Counted from the first letter of the stretch, positions 7,387-14,458 are shown. The stretch: 17,319 bases of DNA from Bacteroidales bacterium UBA6117 (GCA_002428385.1 DIWB01000009.1:10290-27608); one strand, 5' to 3'. The notes: generated from the sequence alone by a model not told the origin. Translations and numbers: made by a program.

Positions 7387-8892
7387 ATGCAGGATCTTGA
7401 AAAGCACTTTGAGCAGTTCAGAAAGGACATCACAGGCCTTGATGCTTATATAGATACCCCTTACGGGAAGAAGAAGCTGGTGTATGCCGACTGGATTGCC
7501 AGCGGCAGGCTGTACGGACCCATCGAGAGAAGGATAAGCGATGATATAGGTCAGTTGGTAGGAAATACTCACTCCGAATCGTCCGCGACAGGTAAGGCAA
7601 TGACCGATGCCTATCACATGGCCCAGAAGATTGTAAAGAACCATGTCAATGCCAACGAGAATGACATTATTATCTTCACCGGAACCGGGATGACATCGGC
7701 AATTGCGAAACTGCAGAGGCTGTTGGGACTGAAGGTGCCTGAGCAGGCTATCAATTATTGTGTTTTTACCCATGGAGAATACAAAAGCTGCCGTGACATA
7801 CCCAACGGGAACCGTCCGGTGGTATTCCTCACCCATGCCGAACACCATTCAAACCACACCTCATGGTTCGAAACACTGGCCGATGTAGTGGTTCTTGAAC
7901 CTGCCGACGGCCTGAGGGTGGATCCGGAATTGCTCCGGTCAAAGATAATAAGGTACAAGGACCGTCCCCTGCTGATAGGCTCATTCACCGCATGTTCAAA
8001 CGTCACCGGTTATGAACCCCCATACCATGAGCTTGCCCGCATCATGCATGAATACAACGGATATTGCTTCGTCGACTTCGCGGCATCGGCCCCTTATGTT
8101 GAAATAAACATGCATCCGCCCGACAGGATGGAGCAGCTTGACGGGATCTTCTTCTCACCTCACAAGTTTCTCGGCGGACCCGGAAGCGCCGGAGTGCTGG
8201 TGTTCAACCGGCAGCTTTACAAGAATGAGATACCCGACACTCCGGGCGGAGGAACAGTGAAATGGACAAACCGATGGGGAGGTTATAGTTACATAACTGA
8301 TATTGAGGTCAAGGAAGACGGAGGCACACCCGGATTTCTCCAGGGAATCAGGGCAGCACTTGCGATCACCCTCAAGGAAAAAATGGACATAAGGAAAATA
8401 CGCGAAAGGGAGGAGCATCTTGTAAAACTTGCATTTGAGGGACTTGGCAGGATTCCCGGACTGCACATCCTGGCTGAGAACATCACGGACAGGCTCGGGG
8501 TTTTTTCTTTCTACCTCGACAAAGTTCATCATAACCTTGCAACAAAACTTCTTAACGACAGGTTCGGAATACAGGTCAGGGGAGGCTGTTCCTGTGCCGG
8601 AACATACGGCCACTTCCTGCTGAATGTCGATTTCCTTCATTCACAGGAGATCACCGAAAGAATTGAAGCCGGTGATCTGTCGATGAAACCCGGCTGGGTG
8701 AGGCTTTCACTTCATCCCACCATGACTGATGCGGAACTCTCGTACATAATTGACGCTATCGGACAGGTGGCTGAAAATGCTGACGAGTGGGGGAAGGATT
8801 ACTGTTACAACAATCACACTAACGAATTTCATCACATTGCACACGAAGATGTTAATCTTCCAAAGTCGATGAAATGGTTTGAAATTGAATGA
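7387..8892 (+). CDS. Aminotransferase class V-fold PLP-dependent enzyme (cysteine desulfurase-like)
   Basis: A 501-residue cytosolic fold-type I PLP enzyme related to the SufS/NifS and selenocysteine lyase group. Visible landmarks are YADWIASGRLYGPIE (33-47) for the N-terminal substrate loop, GTGMTSAI (99-106) for the PLP phosphate cup, HHSNHTSW (153-160) with the ring-stacking histidine, D230 in CFVDFAASAPY for the pyridine nitrogen, and SPHKFLGGPGS (257-267) with Schiff-base Lys260. A glycine/cysteine loop, RGGCSCAGTYG (398-408), sits where desulfurases carry the active-site cysteine loop. It is about 90 residues longer than SufS, with a tail rich in His, Tyr and Asn. No sulfur-acceptor or scaffold gene (SufE, IscU) is adjacent, so desulfurase, lyase or another activity is open. 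Confidence 0.8.
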   Translation: MQDLEKHFEQFRKDITGLDAYIDTPYGKKKLVYADWIASGRLYGPIERRISDDIGQLVGNTHSESSATGKAMTDAYHMAQKIVKNHVNANENDIIIFTGTGMTSAIAKLQRLLGLKVPEQAINYCVFTHGEYKSCRDIPNGNRPVVFLTHAEHHSNHTSWFETLADVVVLEPADGLRVDPELLRSKIIRYKDRPLLIGSFTACSNVTGYEPPYHELARIMHEYNGYCFVDFAASAPYVEINMHPPDRMEQLDGIFFSPHKFLGGPGSAGVLVFNRQLYKNEIPDTPGGGTVKWTNRWGGYSYITDIEVKEDGGTPGFLQGIRAALAITLKEKMDIRKIREREEHLVKLAFEGLGRIPGLHILAENITDRLGVFSFYLDKVHHNLATKLLNDRFGIQVRGGCSCAGTYGHFLLNVDFLHSQEITERIEAGDLSMKPGWVRLSLHPTMTDAELSYIIDAIGQVAENADEWGKDYCYNNHTNEFHHIAHEDVNLPKSMKWFEIE

Positions 8893-8961
8893 ATTGACTC
8901 CCATTTCCAGGCCACTTCAATAAAATTTAAGAAGGAAATACCTCTGTAGTTTTAAAAACAC

Positions 8962-8969
8962 TATTTTTG
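8962..8969 (+). promoter_or_regulatory. Possible -7 box of the tRNA-Lys gene
   Basis: TATTTTTG fits TAnnTTTG and lies 13 nt upstream of the mature tRNA 5' end, a normal distance for a tRNA promoter. No TTTG -33 box is seen at 19-21 nt upstream. Confidence 0.35.
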
Positions 8970-8982
8970 TAATCCCTTTATA

Positions 8983-9055
8983 CGGCCCGTAGCTCAGCTG
9001 GTAGAGCACGTGACTCTTAATCATGGGGTCGAGAGTTCGAGCCTCTCCGGGCCGA
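8983..9055 (+). tRNA. tRNA-Lys (anticodon CTT)
   Basis: The 73-nt sequence folds as a standard cloverleaf. The acceptor stem CGGCCCG/CGGGCCG has 7 bp and discriminator A at 9055. The D arm is GCTC/GAGC with an 8-nt loop. The anticodon stem is CGTGA/TCATG (one G-T wobble) with loop CTCTTAA and anticodon CTT at 9016-9018. The variable loop has 5 nt, and the T arm GAGAG/CTCTC has the loop TTCGAGC. CCA is not encoded; the next bases are CAAAA. The anticodon reads AAG lysine codons. Confidence 0.96.
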
Positions 9056-9056
9056 C

Positions 9057-9097
9057 AAAATAAAAGGCAGATATTTGAAATAGCTGCCTTTTATTTT
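9057..9097. terminator. Perfect 14-bp two-way intrinsic terminator
   Basis: AAAATAAAAGGCAG (9057-9070) pairs perfectly with CTGCCTTTTATTTT (9084-9097) around a 13-nt AT-rich loop. A-rich and T-rich ends on both strands let it stop the tRNA on the plus strand and the fdhA remnant on the minus strand (stop at 9123). A short second hairpin, GAGAT/ATCTC, follows at 9098-9112. Confidence 0.8.
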
Positions 9098-9122
9098 GAG
9101 ATATCAAATCTCAGAAATCCAT

Positions 9123-10544
9123 TTATATCTTGTGAATCCTTACTGCTGAAAGCTTGAACGGAGCTATTCTGCTGTAAGGGTCCAGTTCATCCCTGGTGAG
9201 ACGGTTTACCTGCGACTCTGTGAAATGCCAGGGCATGAAGACCTCGCCAATAAGCACCTCCTCTGATATTCGCACCTGAGTCTCAAGTTCCCCACGGCGC
9301 GATTCAACCTTCACCCTGCCGCTGTTCAGCATAAGTGGGTACTCCGAATCGGTAAACTCATTTTGCGGAACGTAGTCAACAGGGAAAAGCCTGCCTCGTC
9401 CTGTTGGGGTGTTGAATCTTTCGAGATATAGTGTAGGAGTTCCGGGATGGTCGTTCGTCGGACAGGGCCATTGAATACTTCCTTCCTCGAGCCTCGAATA
9501 CGAAATCCCCGCCATGATTGGAGTTACCCTGGCTATCTCATCAAAGATCTCACTCTCATCGCGGTAATCCGGCATTGGCTTGCCCATCCTGCGCGAAAGT
9601 TCATGGATAACCCTCCAGTCAATCCTGGCAGTCCCCGGACACTCAACAGCTTTCCTTGCCCTTAACACCCGCCGGTCGCTGTTCACAAAGGTGCCTTCCT
9701 TTTCACCCCAGGCTGATGCAGGAAGCACCACATCGGCCAGCCTTGTGGTCTCAGTCAGGAATATATCCTGAACAACAACAAATTCCATCCTGTTGAGAGC
9801 CTCTTCAGTATGGTTCAGGTTAGGATCGCTTATCATTGGATTTTCTCCCATGATGAAGATGCCCTTTATCTTACCCTTATAGGCAGCCTGCATGATCTCC
9901 ACTGTTGTAAGTCCGGGACGCGGTGAAAGGGATTCATACGGCACATCCCATACCTTTGCAACCTTGCGGCGGTTATCATCATCTGTAACAGGTATGTAAC
10001 CCGGGCAATTGACCGGTGAACAGCCCACGTCTGTTACCCCCTGAACATTATTCTGACCTCTCGGCGGATTAATACCGCATCTTTCACGGCCCACCTGACC
10101 GGTAACAAGCATCATGTTGATGAGGCAAAACACGTTGTGTGTTCCGGTAACCTGCTGGCTCATACCCATTCCCGTGGCAATCATTGCCGTGGGGGAAGTT
10201 GCATAAAGCCGGGCAGCCAGATTCAGATTTTCGGCAGGAACTCCGGTGATCCCCGAAACAAATTCAGGAGTATATCTGGTTACAAGCTCCTCAAGATCTG
10301 AAAATGCCTCCATGCCACCCTCTACCCGTTCCTCTATGAACCGCCTGTCGATCCAGCCATTTTTAATAATAATATGAACCAGACCGTTGAGCAGGGCAAT
10401 GTCGGCGCCCAGCTTTGGCTGAAGCCAGACGGTTGAATACCTGACGAGCGGAGTCCATTTGGGATCGACCACAATTATAAGCTGTCCCTTAGCGGCCGCC
10501 CTTTTCACGTAGGTGGCGGTGATAGGAAAAGTGGCCATCTCCAT
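9123..10544 (-). pseudogene. Formate dehydrogenase alpha subunit (FdhA) remnant, 5' half missing and internally deleted
   Basis: The 473-residue frame matches the middle and C-terminal parts of NAD-linked formate dehydrogenase catalytic subunits, which bind the Mo/W bis-MGD cofactor. It starts with residues equal to the segment just before LIIVVDP (22-28). It continues through GVPAENLNLAARLYAT, GINPPRGQNNVQG, GIFIMGENPMISDPN, VVQDIFLTETTRLADVVLPA and the MGD-binding tail FMPWHF and KLSAVRIHKI. Missing are the 2Fe-2S and 4Fe-4S domains, the catalytic Cys/Sec and the first cofactor domain (several hundred residues). A second loss is visible at about residue 410: NSGRV is followed at once by KVESRRGELE, skipping roughly 50 residues normally found there. 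It cannot be an active dehydrogenase as read. The annotated 5' end is only the first Met inside the remnant. Confidence 0.85.
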
Positions 10545-10565
10545 AGGTTGAAACAGTTAAGTTAA

Positions 10566-10656
10566 GGTTGCTGGTTGCTGGCTTTGCCCGCCATAGCTTT
10601 CTTCGACCACCGAAACGTAGTGAAGGTGGTAGCGGAGGCGGGTTGCTGGTTGCTGG
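10566..10656. repeat. Palindromic element flanked by 16-bp direct repeats
   Basis: GGTTGCTGGTTGCTGG occurs at 10566-10581 and again at 10641-10656; each copy is itself two GGTTGCT units. Between them CCCGCC (10587-10592) pairs with GGCGGG (10637-10642), and an inner ACCACC pairs with GGTGGT, giving a long imperfect hairpin. The element is GC-rich compared with its surroundings and sits exactly where the 5' half of fdhA should be, right after the nuoF stop. It resembles the dispersed intergenic palindromes common in Bacteroidota; copies elsewhere in the genome cannot be seen from here. Confidence 0.75.
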
Positions 10657-10660
10657 TTTG

Positions 10661-11631
10661 TTACTCATAAGCCAGTACCTCCGAAAAATGCCTTTGAAGT
10701 GTCTCAAGCGGGAGTATTGGCGATTGTCCCAGAGGGCAAAGCGAGTTCCTGGCAATCTGCCGGGCGTGGATCACCATATCGTCGAGGATGGCGATCCGTT
10801 CGCCGGGGTCGGCAACGGATAAATCCATCGACCGTTCTTGAATATAAGTTGTTCCAATCCTGCAGGGAACACATTTACCGCAGCTCTCGTGTTTAAAAAA
10901 GCGCAAGATACTCTGGATCATTGGAATAAGCTTTCTTTCACTTCCCATTACAATCACGGCTCCCGAGCCAAGAGTAGCGCCCCTCTCCTTCAGCCGCTCG
11001 TAGCACATTGAAAGATCAGCAAAAGAGTAAGGAACGAAAGTGCCTGCAGCGCCTCCCAGCAAAGCGGCTTTCCAGGGTTTACCGTCGCGGGTTCCTCCCG
11101 CCAGATCGTTTATCAGATCATTCAGTATCGCCCCTGCCTCCGCCTCATAGCAACCGGGAATTGCAACATCACCGCTTATCGTGAATATCTTTGTGCCCGG
11201 TGTCCTTTCGGTTCCAGACGACCTGTACCATGAACTCCCGTTTGCAATGATCCCCGGGATGTTAGCCAGTGTCTCAACATTATTGACCAGGGTTGGCTGG
11301 CCCCACAGACCCTTTTCGGCCGGGAAAGGCGGTTTAATACGGGGATAACCTCTCTTTCCCTCGAGCGATTCAAGGAGAGTGAGTTCCTCGCCGCAAAGGT
11401 AGGAACCTGCGCCCGGCTTTATCTCAAGATCAAAAGAAAAACCGCTGCCCAGAATGTTGTTACCGAGGTATCCCTTTTCGTAGGCCTGATTGATGGCACT
11501 CTGAAGCTTATTAATCGAATCATGGTATTCGCCCCGGATATAAATATACCCCTGTCCTGAGTTTATTGAGTATGCAGCTATGGCAATGCCCTCGATCAGC
11601 AGGTGGGGATTGGTCTCCATGATTATTCTGA
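10661..11631 (-). pseudogene. NuoF/HndC-like NADH-binding subunit, 5' truncated
   Basis: From the segment IIMETNPHLLIEGIAIAAY onward (about 320 residues) this is a good NuoF-type flavoprotein subunit, which in its family carries FMN, the NAD(P)H site and one 4Fe-4S cluster. GAGSYLCGEELTLLESLEGK, KPPFPAEKGLWGQPTLVNNV, the cluster motif ESCGKCVPC and the final NSLCPLGQ cysteine are all present. The N-terminal part with the GRGGAGFPTG nucleotide loop and the NADEGEPG motif is absent: upstream of the match the frame reads residues unlike NuoF. The break coincides with the nuoE-like fragment at 11619-11702, in a different frame. The C-terminus is complete (TAA at 10663-10661). An internal start at the Met of IIMETNPH could make a fragment, but without the nucleotide loop it should not work. 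Confidence 0.82.
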
Positions 11632-11702
11632 AGAGCATGAAATATTGACAACAAGTTAGCCTTATCGGGGCTGAATCCGGAAATGATTTCCTGCTGATCC
11701 AT
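11619..11702 (-). pseudogene. NuoE/HndA-like subunit, only the first 28 codons left
   Basis: ATG 11702-11700 starts MDQQEIISGFSPDKANLLSI followed by FHALQNNH, which resembles the N-terminal helices of NuoE/HndA 2Fe-2S subunits (pattern I-I-x-x-[YF]-x-P-x-x-x-x-L-L-x-I-L-x-x-[IL]-Q). After NNH the reading frame enters nuoF DNA out of frame and ends without family similarity. The four cysteines of the 2Fe-2S site are therefore all lost. Position and strand are right for the first gene of a nuoE-nuoF-fdhA operon. The identification rests on a short stretch, so it is moderately sure. Confidence 0.6.
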
Positions 11703-11762
11703 CGCAAGTCGTTTAATCTGCAAAAGATACAGATTTTTTAAAAAGAACAGAAGCGTCCAATT

Positions 11763-12443
11763 ATGATATATATCCTGAAAGCCGAAGAAATCCGGAGCAG
11801 AATGGATAACTTTACTCCACACACGAGGTCAGAAAAGGTAATAACCAGCAACCAGGTGGAACGATCACGAATCGGAGATATCACAGCCATAGTGCTTGCC
11901 GGCGGGAAAAGCAAAAGGATGGGCGGGCCTGACAAAAGCATGCTGCCGGTGAACGGAGTGCCCATGATACAGCACATAGTAAGCCAGCTTGAAAAACATT
12001 TCAGGGAAATAATAATAGGCGGCGACGAAAAAAAGTACAGTTTCCTGGGGCACAAAGTGGTGCCTGATGAAACAGAAGGCTCAGGTCCGCTGATGGGAGT
12101 ATATTCATGTCTGTCACGATCGGACACAGAACTGAACTTCATTACCGCATGTGACATACCGGAGATCAGTCTTGAATTAATTGAAAAGATGATTGAAATA
12201 TCGGAAGGAGCCGATATAGTGATGCCGGTAAACGAATCAGGAAAATATGAACCACTCCATGCCATATACCGGCGGACCGTATTGCCGGCAGCAAGGAAGC
12301 AGTTGGGAGAAGGCAGGTTAAGGCTGACGGATCTGGCAGGAAATGTTAAGACCAGGTATATCAGCTTTGATGGCAGCGGATGGTATCACAACATCAATTA
12401 CAAGGAAGACTACGAAAGATACAAAGGTCCGGCTTCCGGGTGA
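11763..12443 (+). CDS. mobA: Molybdenum cofactor guanylyltransferase (MobA)
   Basis: MobA attaches GMP from GTP to molybdopterin to form the MGD cofactor of formate dehydrogenases and related enzymes. The GTP-binding signature ITAIVLAGGKSKRMGGPDKS lies at about 39-58, then PDETEGSGPLMGVYS (100-114), the metal-binding ITACDIPE (125-132), YEPLHAIYRR (160-169) and the end motif WYHNINYKEDY (209-219). Everything from residue 38 on looks complete. The first 37 residues are a polar extension not typical of MobA. An in-frame ATG at 11802 (with GGAG eight bases before it) would remove 13 of them. Part of the extension could be read from the leader or come from a neighbouring gene. It is divergent from the broken formate dehydrogenase operon, its likely former client. 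Confidence 0.88.
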   Translation: MIYILKAEEIRSRMDNFTPHTRSEKVITSNQVERSRIGDITAIVLAGGKSKRMGGPDKSMLPVNGVPMIQHIVSQLEKHFREIIIGGDEKKYSFLGHKVVPDETEGSGPLMGVYSCLSRSDTELNFITACDIPEISLELIEKMIEISEGADIVMPVNESGKYEPLHAIYRRTVLPAARKQLGEGRLRLTDLAGNVKTRYISFDGSGWYHNINYKEDYERYKGPASG

Positions 12444-12579
12444 CGCCCATATCAGTTTCTCTTTGTGTCGCAACAGCAAACATTTCGTAATTGCAAATGA
12501 TTCTCTTTTGCTAATTATATGCCTTTACGTTTATTTTTCTTTTACGATATTTTCGTTTTTACACATATTTCTTATTTGA

Positions 12580-12611
12580 CTTGCTTTTGTTTTTGCAAAA
12601 AATTACCTTTG
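12580..12611 (+). promoter_or_regulatory. Candidate Bacteroidota promoter of the PerR-like gene
   Basis: CTTG (12580-12583, one mismatch to TTTG) is followed after 20 nt by TACCTTTG (12604-12611), an exact TAnnTTTG -7 box. It lies 63 nt before the ATG at 12675. The rest of the 231-bp gap (12444-12674) is very AT-rich and shows no gene. Confidence 0.55.
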
Positions 12612-12674
12612 GAGAAATTTTCCGGCCAAAACTATGCAAAACCGGAAAACCTGTCACACTATTAATAAGATATC

Positions 12675-13136
12675 ATGCCAGACAGATCAATAATAAAAAT
12701 TCTTACAGATAATAACCTTAAGGTCACTCCACAGAGAACTGCTGTTCTGGAAGTGATTTATAACCTCAATAACCACCCCTCTGCCGATATCATTATCGAC
12801 TACCTCAGACTCAACTTCCCGCATATCCCTCTCAGTACCGTATATAAAATTCTCGATGTGTTCGTGGAAAAGGGTATCGTGACCAAAGTAATGACTGGAG
12901 ACGACGTGATGCGCTATGACTTCGTCAGGGATAAACACCACCACCTCTACTGCGCTGAGTCCGACCGCATCGAAGATTACTTCGACAGGAAACTCGATAA
13001 AATCATAGAGGATTACCTTGGCAAAAATCCTATTCCCAACTTCAGGATCAAAGATGTCAAACTTCAGATCACCGGTAATTTCACCGACATACCTTACCCG
13101 GAATTGCAGACAAGAAAACCGGATACAATTCAGTGA
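12675..13136 (+). CDS. Fur-family regulator, PerR-like peroxide sensor without the Cys4 zinc site
   Basis: A 153-residue Fur superfamily repressor. The winged helix is VTPQRTAVLEVIYNL (17-31) and PLSTVYKILDVFVEKGIV (52-69). The PerR regulatory-metal ligands of Bacillus subtilis (H37, D85, H91, H93, D104) line up with H34, D82, H88, H90 and D101. The Asp at the last position is the residue that marks peroxide-sensing PerR rather than Fur. Of the structural zinc cysteines only C93 remains (CAES instead of CxxC) and there is no C-terminal CxxC. In the family, iron-catalysed oxidation of the His ligands releases the repressor from DNA. The genes just downstream are a catalase remnant, a peroxiredoxin and an OsmC-like protein, which fits a peroxide regulon. 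Confidence 0.85.
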   Translation: MPDRSIIKILTDNNLKVTPQRTAVLEVIYNLNNHPSADIIIDYLRLNFPHIPLSTVYKILDVFVEKGIVTKVMTGDDVMRYDFVRDKHHHLYCAESDRIEDYFDRKLDKIIEDYLGKNPIPNFRIKDVKLQITGNFTDIPYPELQTRKPDTIQ

Positions 13137-13210
13137 TTATCCTTTGATTTGTTGTAACTTATACTGAAATTTCCTAACAACCATGCTCAACTAAAGCACC
13201 CTTCATTACA

Positions 13211-13567
13211 ATGAAAAAGAAAAAAAACCTTTCAACAGCTTCAGGCCGTCCTTACTTCGAAAATGAGGACAGCATGACAGTCGGCCCCAGGGGACCCGTC
13301 CTCCTGGAAGACTTTTACCTGCACGAAAAACTTGCCCACTTCAACCGCGAAAGAATACCGGAACGGGTAGTCCACGCAAAAGGTACCGGAGCTTTCGGCT
13401 CCTTCACCGTGACAGGCGACATTACAAAATATACCAGGGCCAGACTCTTCAGCAAACCAGGCAATAAATGCAGGGTGCTGGTGCGATTTTCCACTGTCGG
13501 CGGAGAAAAAGTAAGCGCTGATACTGAACGCGACCCAAGAACCAGCCTGAAAATCGCTAACGATTAA
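13211..13567 (+). pseudogene. Heme catalase with a large internal deletion
   Basis: The 118-residue product matches the first 105 or so residues of clade-3 type monofunctional catalases: TASGRPYFENEDSMTVGPRG, LLEDFYLHEKLAHFNRER, the catalytic histidine in RVVHAKGTGAFG (53-64) and VRFSTVGGEK. After SADTERDPR (102-110) it jumps to TSLKIAND and stops. SLKI-type ends are plausible for the normal catalase C-terminus, so this may be an in-frame loss of nearly 400 residues rather than a premature stop. The catalytic Asn, the heme tyrosine and the whole barrel are gone, so it cannot be active. GGEKVSADTERDPR also has Val in place of a near-invariant Gly, suggesting relaxed selection. It lies 74 bp after the PerR-like gene. 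Confidence 0.82.
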
Positions 13568-13570
13568 CCA

Positions 13571-13598
13571 TAAACGTTAAACATTAAACGATAAACAT
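13571..13598 (+). repeat. Four tandem heptamers TAAACNN
   Basis: TAAACGT, TAAACAT, TAAACGA and TAAACAT follow one another without gaps, right after the stop of the catalase remnant. Seven-base units of this kind are low-complexity intergenic repeats, not a CRISPR array. Confidence 0.8.
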
Positions 13599-13625
13599 TT
13601 ACTAACAAAAATCAAAACAATTATT

Positions 13626-14333
13626 ATGGAAGAAAACAAAACTTACGCAATGCCGAGGATCGGCGACAAAGCTCCGGAATTCAAGGCAGTTACCACCCAG
13701 GGTGACATTAACTTCCCTTCTGATTACAAAGGAAGCTGGGTTATCCTTTTCAGCCATCCCGCTGACTTCACACCGGTTTGTACATCGGAATTCATGACTT
13801 TTGCCAGCATGGAAAAGCAGTTCAACGAGGCAAACTGCAAACTGGTTGGACTTTCTGTAGACGGCCTTTACAGCCATATCGCATGGCTCCGCACAATCAA
13901 GGAGAAAATCGAATACAAGGGTATGAAAAATGTTGAAGTCAACTTCCCTCTGATTGAAGATATCACCATGGAAGTTGCAAAGACCTATGGGATGCTTCAG
14001 CCGGGCGAAAGCTCAACCAAGGCTGTCAGGGCAGTATTCTTTATCGATCCCAAAGGAATTATCCGCGCTATTATCTACTATCCGCTCAGCCTCGGCCGTA
14101 ACTTTGACGAACTTTACAGGGTTATTATCGGACTGAAGACGGCTGATGAATTTTCTGTTGCTCTTCCCGCCGACTGGCGTCCGGGCGACGATGTGATCGT
14201 TCCCACTGCAGGATCATGCGGCGTTGCAAAACAGCGTATGGAAAGCAAGGAAGAAATGACCTGCTACGACTGGTTTTTCTGCACCAAAAAACTTGACAAG
14301 GAGAAAGTTCTTAAGTCAATTCTGAAGAAATAG
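13626..14333 (+). CDS. Prx6-type peroxiredoxin (AhpC/TSA family, archaeal-like C-terminal cysteines)
   Basis: A 235-residue peroxiredoxin of the long Prx6/archaeal Tpx class, a cytoplasmic peroxide reductase. The active site HPADFTPVCTSEF (44-56) gives the catalytic Pro45, Thr49 and peroxidatic Cys52, with Arg135 in KAVRAVFFID. The C-terminal dimerisation domain keeps GRNFDELYRVI and LPADWRPGDDVIVP. The cysteines 198 (GSCGV), 213 and 219 (MTCYDWFFC) correspond to the resolving cysteine positions known from archaeal homologues, so a 2-Cys cycle is possible. It is complete and of normal length. It follows the catalase remnant by 58 bp of repeat-bearing DNA and probably takes over peroxide removal under PerR-like control. 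Confidence 0.92.
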   Translation: MEENKTYAMPRIGDKAPEFKAVTTQGDINFPSDYKGSWVILFSHPADFTPVCTSEFMTFASMEKQFNEANCKLVGLSVDGLYSHIAWLRTIKEKIEYKGMKNVEVNFPLIEDITMEVAKTYGMLQPGESSTKAVRAVFFIDPKGIIRAIIYYPLSLGRNFDELYRVIIGLKTADEFSVALPADWRPGDDVIVPTAGSCGVAKQRMESKEEMTCYDWFFCTKKLDKEKVLKSILKK

Positions 14334-14349
14334 CAGAACAAAAACAACT

Positions 14350-14458
14350 ATAACCTGTTTAAACTCTGTGATCCTCTGTGTTCCCTGTCTCTTTCCCTGG
14401 TAGCGGTAATCTTACCGTCACCAGGACAGTCACAGTAAACACAGAGGCACAGGGTTAT
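14350..14458. repeat. About 110-bp imperfect palindromic element
   Basis: Nested inverted repeats are visible. From outside in they are ATAACCTG (14350-14357) against CAGGGTTAT (14450-14458, one indel), CTCTGTGTT (14374-14382) against AACACAGAG (14438-14446, perfect), CCTGG (14396-14400) against CCAGG (14421-14425), and CGGTAA (14404-14409) against TTACCG (14412-14417). The left arm also holds a doubled CTCTGTG with 10-bp period. It fills the gap between the peroxiredoxin and the OsmC-like gene, lacks a T-tract, and looks like a dispersed palindromic repeat rather than a terminator. Confidence 0.7.

Noticed and set aside
10489..10755. Small protein of 88 codons across the palindromic element
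   Set aside because: It runs through the repeat and out-of-frame fdhA and nuoF DNA; no start context or family supports it.
9123..11702. A working NAD-linked formate dehydrogenase operon
   Set aside because: The iron-sulfur domains of fdhA, the nucleotide loop of nuoF and the cluster cysteines of nuoE are all absent from the sequence as given.
13137..13210. A PerR box before the catalase remnant (around GTAACTTATAC)
   Set aside because: The match to the TTATAATnATTATAA consensus is poor and could be chance in AT-rich DNA.
13571..13598. Short CRISPR-like array after the catalase remnant
   Set aside because: The units are 7 bp, directly joined without spacers, so this is a simple tandem repeat.
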